From Metridium senile (taxonomy: Eukaryota > Cnidaria > Anthozoa > Actiniaria > Metridiidae): a DNA stretch of 64,000 nucleotides. Positions within the stretch are counted from its first letter, which is position 1. The number at the start of each line of letters is the position of its first letter. Positions 10,601 through 21,609 of this stretch are shown piece by piece. The notes beneath the pieces are model-generated. The model saw nothing but the letters and a program-made list of their open reading frames with translations. It had not been told where the DNA came from and did not search any database. The position numbers and the translations under genes are program-made. The stretch is taken from assembly GCA_949775045.1 (NCBI GenBank), contig OX459099.1:5911937-5975936 (forward strand), given 5' to 3'.

Positions 10601-12899
10601 CAGTTTGATTAATCTTCCTATTATCTGGCTTAAGAAATAATGAGACGAAACTAAAATATGTCAAAACATAACGATAGCTAATGGTTAAGAATCCCCTTGT
10701 TTTCAGTCGCGCACATTTCTACGCATGTTTAAAAAATGAACATTAAAACGCTGCTCCACTGTCGTAGCGTGGTCAAAAATACATGGAAAACGATTAAAAA
10801 ACACTTGAAAATTTCCCGCCTCAAGTACGCACGTGCGTATTTGCGTAAATAGACGCTGCTCCGGCCCTGTGCCCCTGTTCCCCTGTGACGATTCAGGTAT
10901 TTTACAGTACTGACCTGAATAGCTATATTAGGTCCGTATTTGTACAATTTCGTATAATATGCTCACTTATTAGTGCGGTATTCTATATTCTCAAACTCAT
11001 TAATAATTCATGAGCTAATCAACCAATGTGAGCATACCATTTGTACCACGTGCATGAGTTTGAAACCCCGATGAAACACGATTATAGGTTGACCGGTGTT
11101 TGAAATATTTTCATCACTAGTGATGAAAATATTTCTAAATCTACATAGTGGTGGGAAATCTGAAAATAATTAGTATTCCCTAGTTACCTACCTATTTTAC
11201 TATCCTTTATTCCCTTATGTTTTTTATCTATCTTACCTGACCTTTCTACCTAATTTACATTATTATTATTTTTACATTATTTTTTTCCCCTTTTTTATTG
11301 GCGTGTCCGAGTCTCGAACCTGCAACCCTTGGATTGAATTCCCTCTTCATTCCAGCTGAGCTATTGGTGATTTGGTTGGCAGAGTATAGTCTTATTTCCC
11401 ACGCCATTAAATACTCTGTATATATTATATCAGAAATTACACTGCCGTTAAGTACTCACATAAATGAACTTTATTCGAATCTTTAATGATCCCTACTGAA
11501 GTTACAGCTTATATTTAAATGACAATTTGGATTATTCTCTAAAGAAAATGAAAAAAAAACCCTTCTTATGTAGGTAGTTACAAGTTACAATTTGAAATAT
11601 TGCTCAACTGAACTTAAAGGAACATTTTCTAAGTCTTTTTGAACAACTTCAAGTAAGAACCCCGTAACACTCCTTTTTAACCCTACAGTATTTCGAAATC
11701 CAATAAATTCCGCACGAGAGGAATTCAAAAGAACTCTCATAATCCCAGGCAACATAATGAGTGACCTATTATATTATAAAGAACTAGCCACATTCCTGCA
11801 TAATTAATTATTTATTCGACTGAGAAGTAATTCCAAAAAGCTCGTGCTTCGTGTTTCATTAGGGTTTCCAAACACTCAAAAACAATAAAAGCACTCGGCC
11901 TACGGCCTCGTGCTTTCAAATGTTTTATCGTGTTTAGAAACCCTAATGAAACACTCGTACTCGTTTTTGAAATATTACGTCAACCTTCTGTGATATCTGT
12001 TACCACTCCTTACGCCCTTCGCCGCTGGAATGATCGAGCCTGTGCTGCTCGATCGCCGAGTGACTTAATATAAGGGACCGACCATTTGATATTTGAATGG
12101 GATACTTTGATACGTATTAGGCGGCGTGTAAACGGTGAAACTAAAAATATTGAGCGAGCTTAGTTGGCCGACCCCATTAAATATCAAATGGTCCTTCCCT
12201 AATAGTGTGATAATAAAATCATTTCACGCATAGAATAGCAGTGATTGCTGTGTAGCAGATAGCTAGCGCATTTAGTCTAAGAGGTCAAAAGGATTTCAAT
12301 ATCCAATGCACGTAGTCAACTAGTCAATGACTGGCAGTTTATAGTGTACTTATAAGCATTAACTGAATAAAGCTAATAAGTACAGTGTAAAGACACGATA
12401 AGGTGAAGAATTGATCAGTAGAGGGAATGAGATGAAATGAAAAGTGAACGAAAGGATGGAGTATACAAACGTGATTTATCTGATCTATCTATCTCGCAAC
12501 ATGACGTCAAGTGCAATTGTATCACCACAAAGATAACGTTTGCTACATTGTATTCATAAGAAAAGCTTACCGAGTTTCAATCATCATGATTTGTGTTTGT
12601 AATTGATAAAGATTGTTCGATGACATGGGAGCGTTTCTTCTGGTCCGTATATGATTTCCGTCTTCCTGCTCGTCGATGGCGTGAGATATTTTATCCATGT
12701 TTTGTTGCTGTGTAGGATTTTCTGACATTGCTTTGCATTCACACGAAGGTTGCTCCATTAATAACAAATGCGCGAGGCAAACTAGAGAAAGACACATCGA
12801 TGTCAAACACAGTCCTGCCAGCAAACAAGGCATCCAGGATTTCTCCTTATCGCTTGATTTAGCTGCCATCGCACCTCTAGTATGGCTAGTAGGACTCAA
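7660..12899 (-). CDS. Membrane-anchored short-chain collagen C4-like protein (five exons)
   Basis: Exons on the minus strand are 12899-12571, 10526-10255, 9272-8991, 8744-8455 and 7824-7660. They join in frame with GT-AG borders to 1338 nt, 445 aa plus stop. Residues ~23-49 are one hydrophobic segment after a lysine-rich start, which suggests a type II membrane protein. RTRR at 85-88 is a furin-type site that could release the ectodomain. Residues 126-240 are 38 unbroken Gly-X-Y triplets spanning an exon junction. The C-terminal ~205 residues match the short-chain collagen C4 family: RWGRTNCP, IYSG, LPCAVCL, IMIPARK, then CPPY and CVVC before the stop. The family is known from sponges and cnidarians; an extracellular matrix or cell-surface role is inferred. 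Start is the first methionine; a second at residue 11 is possible. MITEs sit in introns 2 and 3. Confidence 0.88.
7965..8010. repeat. CCAA/CCGA microsatellite
   Basis: A run of CCAA units passing into CCGA units, within intron 4 of the collagen-like gene. The rest of that intron (to 8454) is AT-rich and shows nothing else. Confidence 0.75.
8797..8964. mobile_element. MITE, second copy of the TAGCCTCCTCCGCAGGC family
   Basis: It has the same ends as the 7401 element with a few changes, and shares the internal stretches GGGATCCCTTTGTCATTTG and CTCGAGACAGGAAGCCCAAT. The flanks are only weakly repeated (AGCTGTATA and AGGAGTATA). It is in intron 3 of the collagen-like gene, 26 bp from the preceding exon. 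Confidence 0.8.
9991..10185. mobile_element. 195-bp element with GAGGGTGGCCAAGGGG ends, 6-bp target duplication
   Basis: The ends are inverted copies of GAGGGTGGCCAAGGGG. TGCAAT is duplicated at 9985-9990 and 10186-10191. The interior is a loose array of the pentamer CGTGA and its variants, with no coding content. It lies in intron 2 of the collagen-like gene. The end pattern matches GAGGGTnnnnAAGGGG of the element at 22313-22694, which also makes a 6-bp duplication. Confidence 0.85.
11300..11370 (-). repeat. tRNA-derived SINE head
   Basis: The minus strand has a pol III A box (TAGCTCAGCTGGA, 11363-11351) and B box (GGTTCGAGACT, 11320-11310) about 30 bp apart. The flanks do not pair as an acceptor stem, so a working tRNA gene is unlikely. 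A low-complexity AT-rich tail follows to about 11240. It lies in intron 1 of the collagen-like gene. Confidence 0.65.
11841..11963. repeat. Short palindromic element, copy 1
   Basis: Inverted ends GTGTTTCATTAGGGTTTCCA and their near complement enclose a core with GCACTCGGCCTACGGCC. A related copy lies in opposite orientation at 15893-15990. About 120 bp, no coding content. Confidence 0.7.
12071..12202. mobile_element. MITE with AGGGACCGACCATTTGATATTT ends
   Basis: Imperfect inverted ends of about 28 bp (left AGGGACCGACCATTTG; right complement AGGGAAGGACCATTTG) bound about 130 bp of non-coding sequence in intron 1 of the collagen-like gene. The target duplication is unclear. Confidence 0.7.
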
Positions 12900-13356
12900 G
12901 CAGCGAAACTAACTTGTAAATTATGAGCAATGCCTTCTATAAAGCACACAAAAACAAGTCACATTTCTAGCTGCCTGGAGTGTGCCAATAAGCCCCTCAA
13001 CAAAGAATCTTTGATAACACTATGTAATTCAACACTGTGTTATATAGCAAATGATGTCATTGATGACGCAGTATGCTGTGACAGACAGACAATACGCAGT
13101 AAGGGAGACACAGGAAGCCCGATATCAAAAGTGCTGCGAACAAATCTTTTACCTTTTTTAATTCTCTTTTTTTTTAAATCCTAACTGCAGGAGAGAAAAA
13201 TGAGTAGAAAAATTGAGTGTGAATAATTAATGAAGTTAATGGGTTCCCTGTGTGGTTCCATCCCATAATGCTTCACAGCGAGAGTCTACGAGAAAGGACG
13301 CCATCTTAGAAATTTGTTTATTAGCGAGCTCTTTCTCGCAGTTTTACGGCGTCAAA
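12900..13356. promoter_or_regulatory. Divergent intergenic promoter region
   Basis: These 457 bp separate the minus-strand start of the collagen-like gene from the plus-strand start of the LUC7-like gene. No other gene is seen. It should contain both 5' UTRs and promoters. I see no convincing TATA box, which is usual for a housekeeping gene such as LUC7L. Coupled regulation is inferred from layout only. Confidence 0.55.
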
Positions 13357-16300
13357 ATGACCGCTCAAGAACAGATGAAGAAAATGTTGGACGAGTTAAT
13401 GGGAACGAAAAGGGATGGTGAGTATTGTGATAAGAAATTGTTGAGTTTTGGTCGTGCAAAGTTGACTGGCGAGCAGCTGTTGTAGAAGGAACTTGTAGAC
13501 TCGATTTTGTCCATTCGTTGGAATGATGTTTGAAGAACTTGTCTTCCTTGTTTGCCCCTCTTTCAACACCTTGAATAAGTCGAAATGAAGTTTATTCAAT
13601 CCAGGAAAATAATCTCAAAACAGAAATGCAAAACAAAACAAAAAGAATGCGAGACAAATTGCCATATTTTGATTGATGTAAGTCAAAAAAACGTTCGTTA
13701 TCGTCTCGAAATGAATTGAGTATTTGAAAAGATGCTCAATAATCGTGTGCTTACATTTACCCTGGATTGAAGAACGACATCATTTGTGTACATTGTGATC
13801 AACTGGGACAGTCACTATATATGATTCCTTTACCAATAAGTTCCAGCGTTTGCTGTAAGTAAACTTTGGGTGTGAATTAATTGAAGCTGTTACTGATTTC
13901 TTAAACAAAGGCGATAGCCACCTAAATCATTATTTGTCAGTCAAGACATAGGATCTGTAAGTAGGGAGACGTAAGTAGGGGAGATTTCTCCAACAATTAT
14001 TTACTTTCTTAAGTCCTAAACTTGGGCAAACATTCTCTGTTTTCCAGCCATACAATGTAGATCTACACCAGTGTCATTGTAGGCACAGTTTTTGTTGTGT
14101 CATTGTAAGAAGAATAGCATTGATTAATAAACTTTGCGAAGGAAAACTTCACTTTGCAATGAGAATTATTAATATTATTATTATTATGACAACCGTGGTC
14201 ATCAATTTATAACTTTCAGTACAAATTAATTAATATCAATGTACTTGCGTGATGTCTCAAATGATTCTGAAAGTCGAGTCCAGGTTGATGATCTGTAGTG
14301 ACTCTGACTTTATCTTATTCCGGACAAGTGTTTATAAAAGGCACACAAGACCTCACTTTGCTCAGAAAATTTGTCTCATGTTTTCATTTAACAGACTTTA
14401 GTGACTGAAAGTGCATACGATCTATTCTACTTACAACAAGCACAGCCAAAACTGGACCTACTCTTATTAAAACATACACTACACATATACACACTCTCAT
14501 ATTGTATATTTATCCAAGTTGTTTTCTATTGATATGTTTATGTTAATAATGCATATTGTTTACTTTATCAACTACACAAATTATCATTGTTATTCCTGTC
14601 ATCATTTATTGAAATTTATACACAATTTATTTGCCTACACAGTACCCAATGATAATATCTTTTCCTTGTTTTCCATTATAATTTCCAGTTGTTTAAAGCA
14701 AAATAAGTGCTAATCCTGGCCTAACTCTTAGATAAATCTGTAAAGTTAGACCTGTGTAAGTGCTAATTCTGGCCTAACTCTTACTGAAATCAATAGAGTT
14801 CAACCTGGGTTAGTGCTAATCCTGGCTTAACTCTTACTAAAATCTATAGAGTTATTCCTGGGTTAGTGCTAATGTAGGCCTTACTCTAACTAAATTCTAT
14901 AGAGCTACTCCGGGTTTGTGCTAATCCTGGCCTAACTCTCAGATAAATCTGTAAAGTTAAACCTGTGTAAGTGCTAATTCTGGCCCAACTCTTACTAAAA
15001 TCTATAGAGTTCGACCTGGGTTAGTGATAATCCTGGATTAACTCTTACCAAAATCTATAGAGTTATTCCTGGGTTAGTGCTAATGAGGCTTTGGACAGCT
15101 GGGCTCAGACTACCCTCTAAGAGTTTACCTTCCACCCTAGTTAACTCAGACTGTGTTGTATTCCCTTGTGTTCATTATTGTTGCATGGTATTGTGTCTAT
15201 AGGTGCAGCTAGTGAGGTGGACGTTACCTTTACCAATGACAGGGTTTGCAAGAGTTATCTAATGGGACTTTGTCCTCATGAACTCTTTAATAACACAGTA
15301 AGTTGACAATAAACAATAATTAATATTTATAAATAATAAATAAATAAAGAATATATTTGAGTTATGCTGTACTTGCAGACGGGTTCCATGTTTGTGAAAT
15401 AATATTATATTATTGTATACAGTGTTTTGACTCTGACTTTCACAGAAAAGTCAGAAATATAATATAATTACACCAATACATAGTATGTTGTAATTGACAG
15501 CTAAAATTAAGTAATGACAATTGATTTTCTATATTCAACAGGTTCCCATTTAAATCTGTACTTTCCCATTTAAATCTGTACTTATGCAAATTTTGTTGAT
15601 GTGTGCTAAACACACTTAAGAAAACCTTCAGAAAAAGTCATGTGATGGGGTCTGTACAGCTTTTTTTCACCTGATCCATACAAACACATACAAACACATA
15701 TGGACACACTACTCGAAACATCTCAACAAAAATGGCCTTTACATTAAAAACAGTGGGTCATATGATAAAAAACTTATTGACTGAGTTAGGTTGGGCCATA
15801 CAGGAAAATATTTGACTCTTGGTCATTTGCTGTTCTCAGTCTGTATGTCATGACAGCGAGCCAAATATATTCGCATACATGGCCCTACCACTCAGGTTTC
15901 CAAACACAAGAAAACATTTGAAAGCACATGGCCGTAGGCTGAGTACTTTTATTGTTTGCAAGTGTTTGGAATCCCCATGAAACACGAGTTTCAAATCACT
16001 TCTCCAACCCATGTGTTACACTGCGTGTACAAATTCACCCACAAATTAGATAATCTGCTTGACTAAAAACGTCATGAATTATTAATGAGTTTACGGATGC
16101 AATTTCTAATGTTGTATATTTTTTTGTTTAGAAATTCCAGCTTTTGAAGCAGAAGATGGACCTTGGAACATGTCAAAAGATCCACAACCCAGCCTTGAGA
16201 GCTGATTTTATAGAAGCATCTAAAACCAGAAATTATGGTTATGATGTTGATGTAAGTATCAAGAAATATCATTAATCGATTAAGAAATGAAATACATCTT

Positions 16301-19300
16301 ATACAGCTTATAAAAACTGAGATGATTGGAAGAATTCAAGAGCAGATAAGTCCAAACACAAGACAAAGTCGTGAGTTTTGAGTTATAGAGCACGCAGGAA
16401 TTTTAAGAAGACGAAAGAAGCGTTAGCTTCTCAGTGCTTCTCGAGTCTTCTCTAGAACACTGCTGCCGAGTTTTCAATTTCTTTTATAAAATATTCAGTA
16501 GTTAAAATCAAACAAATTGACACTCCGTTCACTGTTGAGCTATAGAGAACGCTTGTCAGCCAATCTAGAGCGTGCGATTTAAATCAAATATTTTATGAGG
16601 TAATTACATGACCACATCAGCAATGCTGTAAATCTCATTGTGTTTAAATAAATACTATTATCATTATTATTATTAATAACACTTACAACACCTACATTCA
16701 TTATTTACATCACACAGCACACTCAACTCAAATACAGTTATAGCCCTCATAATAATAAGAACCTGAATTTTTCATTTTAGCCTAACTACAATCTTGGACA
16801 AAAGTAGTTGAGACATTCGCGCGCTTTTTATGAATAATGTAAATAACTGTCCGTCTTGCTAACTGACATTAATTTGATCTCCCTCCCCTCCCCCCTCCAT
16901 TCAATGTTAGGATTGCCTGGACCACTGGCATTATCTATCAATACATACAACATTGATTGGATGGGGGATGGGGAAGGAACAGCTGAGGAATGCTGACTAG
17001 GGATATAAAAACCGAAAGTGTCTCAACACTTTTCTCCAAGATTGTAGGTTCTTATAAGGTTCTTATATAAATGGTACTTAAACCTTAATAGGTTCTTATG
17101 TAGAGGGCTTAAAATGAAAATTTTAGCCTAACAGGTTCTTAAAACCCAGGTTCTTATACGTGGGCTGTTACTGTATTTCAAGTACTGGAGCAGCCTATAC
17201 TAGTTTACTCGCTAGTTTCCATTTACAACTCAAATATTGATTGAGGAATGAATGAAGACTAGAGGTCCATATCATTGTATATTATATAGAGTCTGAGGAA
17301 TAATATACCATAATTAATTTTCAGCAAATGGAATATCTACAAGCATTCATCGATGAATGTGATCGCAAGATACAAATTGCCAAGAAAAGGCTGGAGGACA
17401 CACAAGATGTGGTTGACGATTCACAAGAGGTAATAGGAATAGGTTTACACTGAGGATGCTTTAACTGTGAACACATTTTTCATGTTATTATTTTCTAAAT
17501 ATTATACTGCTTCAAAACCTCTAAAAATGAAGCAGTGAGTTCAAACAGGATACACAAAACCATAACAAAATATTTATTGCAATACTTTACAAGTTGTTTT
17601 TAATCTCCTGGTCTGAAAAAATACAAAATTTGAACCATTGTCATGGTAACGGTCTGAGATGGGAAAAATCTCAGACCAGAAATCAGCCATATAATAAAGG
17701 CAGTTATTTTTTTGTTTAGTTTTTGATTTTTGTGTGTTTATTTGTTTTCTTAGGCTCAAGCAGTTCAAGATTTAGCTGAAGAAATTGGTAAAAAGCTAGC
17801 AAAGGCTGAAGAACAAGGTGTGAATGATGTTACTAATCTGGAGAGTGAACCATCCATGTGTTTTATAATTACTTCCAAGTAAAGCTTTATGTACTCTTAT
17901 TGCAGGAGCTGAAGGCAATGTGGAGGAGTCCATCACACTCATGAATGAAGTAGAAGAGTTAAAAGCAAAGAAAAGACAAGCTGAGGTGAGTTTTAATATG
18001 ATAAAGTACTTTTGTTTGCTTTCATGCTGACATCTATAAGCAGGAGCTCTTCAATGTAATAAATGCTTAGTTCAATATGGACTTTAGAATTTTAAGACTT
18101 TTATTTATTCATGCTCATAATTTTTTGTCATTGTAGGATGTATATAGAAATAAACTACCGCCAACATCCATTCAGCAACAAAAGCTACGAGTGTGTGAAG
18201 TTTGTGCGGCGTACCTCAGTCTCTATGATAATGACAGAAGGTGGGTATTAGGACATATTAGGAACAGTAAATCATTGTGGTGTTGTGATTGTCTGGGTGT
18301 CTGTAATCTTGAGAAAGACTGTGGTGTCTGAGGTTTGGATGGTTTGAACACAGGTGTAAGTGATGATGGCTAGTTTTGGCAACTGAGAAGGAGACATCTT
18401 CAGACTTTCGCACTGACGTTGTTGAAATGTCAGACACCATGCACGGTCAACAGTATTTCTCAAGTCCACTGGGTATAAGTGAAAATGGCGGGTTGTGATC
18501 ATTCAGTTGTGTGTTGTAAACACATCTGTATTATTCAATCCGCCATAATCACTTACCCCAAACCTCAGACACCAACAGTCTTTATGAACACAACTAGCCT
18601 CCTCCGCAGGCTACTCCATAGGGATTCCTTTGTTGAAGCGATCAGGATTCCTGTGTTGAAATATTTGTCAGGGAAGAACTGAGGAAGCCCGATGAAAAGA
18701 GATATAAGAGGCCAACACACACACAGACTATCCAACCTCACTACCACTACCTACACCTTGTTTTAAACCACTCACTCCAGAAATAAATATTGAACATTGC
18801 GTTTGATTATTTGTAGACTTGCCGATCATTTTGGTGGAAAACTTCACATGGGTTTTATAAAGATTCGTGACCGACTTGAAGAACTCCAGGTACTCACACT
18901 TGATTCAACCCTTTTAAAATAATGTCCATATATTTAAAACAAAATAATTGCGATATTAATGTGTGTATAAAGTGGTGTATAACGTATTGCACGTGTCTCG
19001 TCATGAGAGATGGTCCTTTTCACAGTGTCGTTCAGTGACCACAAATAATAGTTCCAAGTCGAGGTTCGCGTTGCTGCGCATGATAAATTACAGTTTTACT
19101 ATGCGCATCAACTAAAACCTCGACTTGGAACTATTTAGTCATAGTATGTATTAATATGAGCCAGTCACTGAATGTGGTGACGCCGGCCAGTGTTTGTTAC
19201 GTCGACAGTGGTTCCGTTTTACATCCCTGGAATAGTACTTGACCACCTTATAAAGACGGTTACTTTTGATATTTCAGTCGTTAGTTCTACGTCGTAATAA

Positions 19301-20441
19301 TGGTACTGGCAACACTTAGCAGTTTTAAATTGCTTGTAGTATTAAAAATGTATTTTCTAATGATATGGAATGAATACTAGTGTGCTGTTATGTTAAGGCA
19401 TTATTGTGTAATTATACTCTAGGGAGATGTAATTTGTATAAATAGGGTTAGTTTGTTAGTAGATACTCGAAGGTATCTCTCTGTACACGCACGTTGCGTA
19501 AGTTGTAAACATTTTTCATTAACTTGATCTTCAATAATTGTCAATAAACGGGATACCAATGTTTTATGTTCTAAAATAGAATATAAGATTTTTTTTCTTT
19601 CTTGCAGACCGAAGTCGCCAAAAAACGAGAAGAAAAAGAAAAAGAAAGACAACAAAGACGAGCAGAACGTGAACGAGAACGTGAAAAGGAACTACGACGT
19701 GATCACGAACGTCGTGATCGTAACCGAGATAAAGATCGTGACCGTGATCGGGGCCGTGACCGAGACCGTGACCGTGATCGAAAGCGTGACAGAAGTCGAG
19801 AAAGAACTAAAAATGGAGAGGGTTCCAAGAGCAGAGACAGAGATCGAGATAGGTAAGAAAAATGACATATCAGTTATTAAAAAACATGATTCAATAAACA
19901 TGGATAGTTTTGGTTCCGAGCAAAGTTCGATTGACATCGATCGCTTATCGATTGACTTCTGTTCTTATTTCAGGCATCGTCGTCATCGATCACGAAGTAG
20001 AAGTCGAGACTCAAAACGAAGAAGGTACATTCATTTGACGTCCATTGAGGAATTGAACTCACTATTCCCTGTACTTAGCCTGTGCACAGCCACCTCCCCC
20101 CTCCCCCTCCGCAGCCTATGAACAGCCTTGCCACCCCTCCCCCTCCGCAGTCTATGCACAGCCTTGCCACCCCTCCCCCTCCGAAGTCTGTGCGCAGACT
20201 ACCCTGTTCGGTATTGATTTTTGTTATCGTGTAATTGATGTTTGTTTTTCTTCCGTGAAGGCGCAGCAGAAGCCGTGATAGAAAACCATCCCGTTCGAAA
20301 TCCCGTTCCCGTTCAAGATCGCGTTCTCGTCCAACAAAATCTCGCCAATCGAAGTCACGATCAAGGTCACGCTCTCCTACATCGTCACGCAATGAAGAAA
20401 CAAAGACAACGACCGTGACGGACGAAAACTCGTCCAGCTGA
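13357..20441 (+). CDS. LUC7L: LUC7-like U1 snRNP-associated splicing factor (eleven exons)
   Basis: Exons 13357-13417, 15203-15297, 16132-16251, 17325-17429, 17754-17817, 17906-17985, 18137-18240, 18817-18889, 19608-19852, 19974-20024 and 20261-20441 join in frame to 392 aa plus stop, close to vertebrate LUC7L/LUC7L2 length. The start MTAQEQMKKMLDELMGTKRDG is the family hallmark. Zinc finger 1 is CCCH (C36, C44, C66, H70); zinc finger 2 is C2H2 (C195, C198, H214, H220) within LRVCEVC and LADHFGGKLH. A coiled-coil-like helix (~95-170) links them. From ~235 the tail is an RE/RD then RS-rich domain. Yeast Luc7 and its animal relatives sit on U1 snRNP in the nucleus and influence 5' splice-site choice. 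The closest subfamily is LUC7L/LUC7L2 rather than LUC7L3. An AATAAA follows at 20483. Confidence 0.95.
14706..15090. repeat. Minisatellite, ~54-bp period, ~7.3 copies in LUC7-like intron 1
   Basis: Units start AGTGCTAATCCTGGCCTAAC and end near ACCTGGGTT. Units 5-8 mirror the variants of units 1-4 in order (for example both first units have GATAAATCTGTAAAGTTA), so a four-unit block of about 215 bp was itself duplicated. The rest of intron 1 (13418-14705) is AT-rich with no feature seen. Confidence 0.85.
15893..15990. repeat. Short palindromic element, copy 2 (opposite orientation)
   Basis: The reverse complement matches the 11841-11963 element: GTGTTTCAT ends, the AACAATAAAAG stretch and a GCCTACGGCC core. 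It is in intron 2 of the LUC7-like gene. Confidence 0.65.
16787..17046. mobile_element. MITE with TACAATCTTGGACAAAAGT ends
   Basis: The ends TACAATCTTGGACAAAAGT and the complement TACAATCTTGGAGAAAAGT are inverted copies continuing to GTTGAGAC (~27 bp). Both ends carry TA at the outer edge, as in Tc1/mariner-type insertions. No coding content. It lies in LUC7-like intron 3. The motif AGGTTCTTA recurs several times just to the right (17047-17155), probably a neighbouring repeat. Confidence 0.7.
18317..18580. repeat. Fold-back element
   Basis: GACTGTGGTGTCTGAGGTTTGG at 18317-18338 is inverted at 18558-18580, and GGTGTAAGTGAT (18353-) pairs with the ATCACTTACC stretch at 18548-18557. It is in intron 7 of the LUC7-like gene, next to the MITE at 18595. 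Confidence 0.65.
18595..18714. mobile_element. Degenerate MITE, third copy of the TAGCCTCCTCCGCAGGC family
   Basis: The left end is an exact match to the 7401 element (TAGCCTCCTCCGCAGGC). The interior keeps a GGGATTCCTTTGTTG stretch and AGGAAGCCCGATGAA. The right end is decayed (GAGGCCA). It lies in intron 7 of the LUC7-like gene. Confidence 0.65.
19047..19135. repeat. Small hairpin element (89 bp)
   Basis: The outer arms AATAGTTCCAAGTCGAGGTT and their exact complement, plus an inner TGCGCAT/ATGCGCA pair, form a strong hairpin in intron 8 of the LUC7-like gene. Confidence 0.75.
20077..20200. repeat. Pyrimidine-rich ~36-bp tandem repeat in the last LUC7-like intron
   Basis: Three units contain CCACCCCTCCCCCTCCGCAG or variants. 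Each unit is a C-rich tract ending in AG (AG ends at 20114, 20150 and 20186), so each looks like a 3' splice site upstream of the true acceptor at 20259-20260. Confidence 0.75.
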
Positions 20442-20482
20442 TATAGTAATAGTCTAACTTCATATATGTACAGTTTACGTTC

Positions 20483-20488
20483 AATAAA
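20483..20488 (+). terminator. Polyadenylation signal of the LUC7-like gene
   Basis: AATAAA lies 42 bases after the stop codon. Confidence 0.7.
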
Positions 20489-20519
20489 AATCAGCGATCA
20501 GTAACAGAAACACATTTTT

Positions 20520-21609
20520 AAACACCCAACCCAAAGTTCTCCCAAAGTGATCAGTGGTCTTTATTCCCCTACAAGTCACCCCCTAAAAGGTATCCATAAA
20601 TGGAAGTCTTGTTGATTTGAACCCCTAAAAGGTTACGACTGTGCGATTTTCTTGGCAGCTAAGCTTGTTGTTAGCAATAGAGCCAGGTAAAAGTGACCGC
20701 AAAAGACACAGAGTCACGTTTCACATGGGAAGTATTTTCAACACTGAAAGAGGCGGAGATTGCCCCTAACGCTAAAGGGAGTACCCCTCCTGGGTGTCAA
20801 TTGACTGAATCACAATATGGCTACCTCTAATTGTTCTGGACTGACTAGCCTCATGTTCACGTTTAAATACAATACAGATGTAATGAAAAGTTTTAGGACA
20901 TTTAATAGTATACATTTTTTGTCTCTGAATTTAACTGGTTTGCATTTCACGCATTCGATCTGATACTTTTGCGTTGCAGATTGTAGCAATTGGAGGAAGT
21001 TTTGATGGGAAAAAGGATTTAATTTTTTTTTTAAATAAACCCTCGCATGTTTAAAGCTATAAATTGAATGGCTCCCCTAGGAAAAATCGAAAATCAATTA
21101 TTGCATCATAATCAGAAAGGCTGGTTTTGGTGCTGTATTTGCGCACTTCAAACTGCTCAGCGAATGCCAGTTTCAGTTACATGTTTTTTCCAAACTTTTT
21201 CGTAATATATTTGAGACAGCGTTTTGTTCGTAATAGGTTTCAGCTTGTTTTGACAAAAACGGTTTAAGTACTGTTTACAACATGAGCGGCCGTGTTGTAT
21301 CAGATTTACAATCACGAGCCGAAGGCGAGTGATTGTAGATCTGATACAACACGGACGCGAATGTTGTAAAGAACTTATGAAATGAATGGATAATTAATTT
21401 TCCTATGGGACTCAGTAGGCATTAAGTGATCTAGATAATGAGCTAAACAATAGGAACACTTTTATTTGGGATTTGGTGAATGTAAAACAAAATCCTATTC
21501 ATTAATGGTTGCTTCATGAAAGGTGTTTGAGATGATGTGACATCGATGAATATGAAACACGTTTTACTTTAGTAAAGAGTTGTTCTTGTAAACCTCATTT
21601 GCAATAGCG
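20520..21609. other. Intergenic region
   Basis: No gene is seen between the LUC7-like gene and the recombinase. The only clear structure is the 97-bp hairpin at 21274-21370. Confidence 0.55.
21274..21370. repeat. 97-bp hairpin element upstream of the recombinase
   Basis: The ends TTTACAACAT/ATGTTGTAAA and the inner arms CGTGTTGTATCAGAT and complement flank a GAGCCGAAGGCGAG core. It lies about 240 bp before the recombinase start codon. Confidence 0.7.

Noticed and set aside
11300..11370. Functional tRNA gene on the minus strand
   Set aside because: A and B boxes are present, but the acceptor and anticodon stems do not pair; a SINE head explains it better.
19669..20121. 150-codon plus-strand frame in the RS region
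   Set aside because: Out-of-register reading of the RE/RD/RS repeat of the LUC7-like gene, running through intron sequence.
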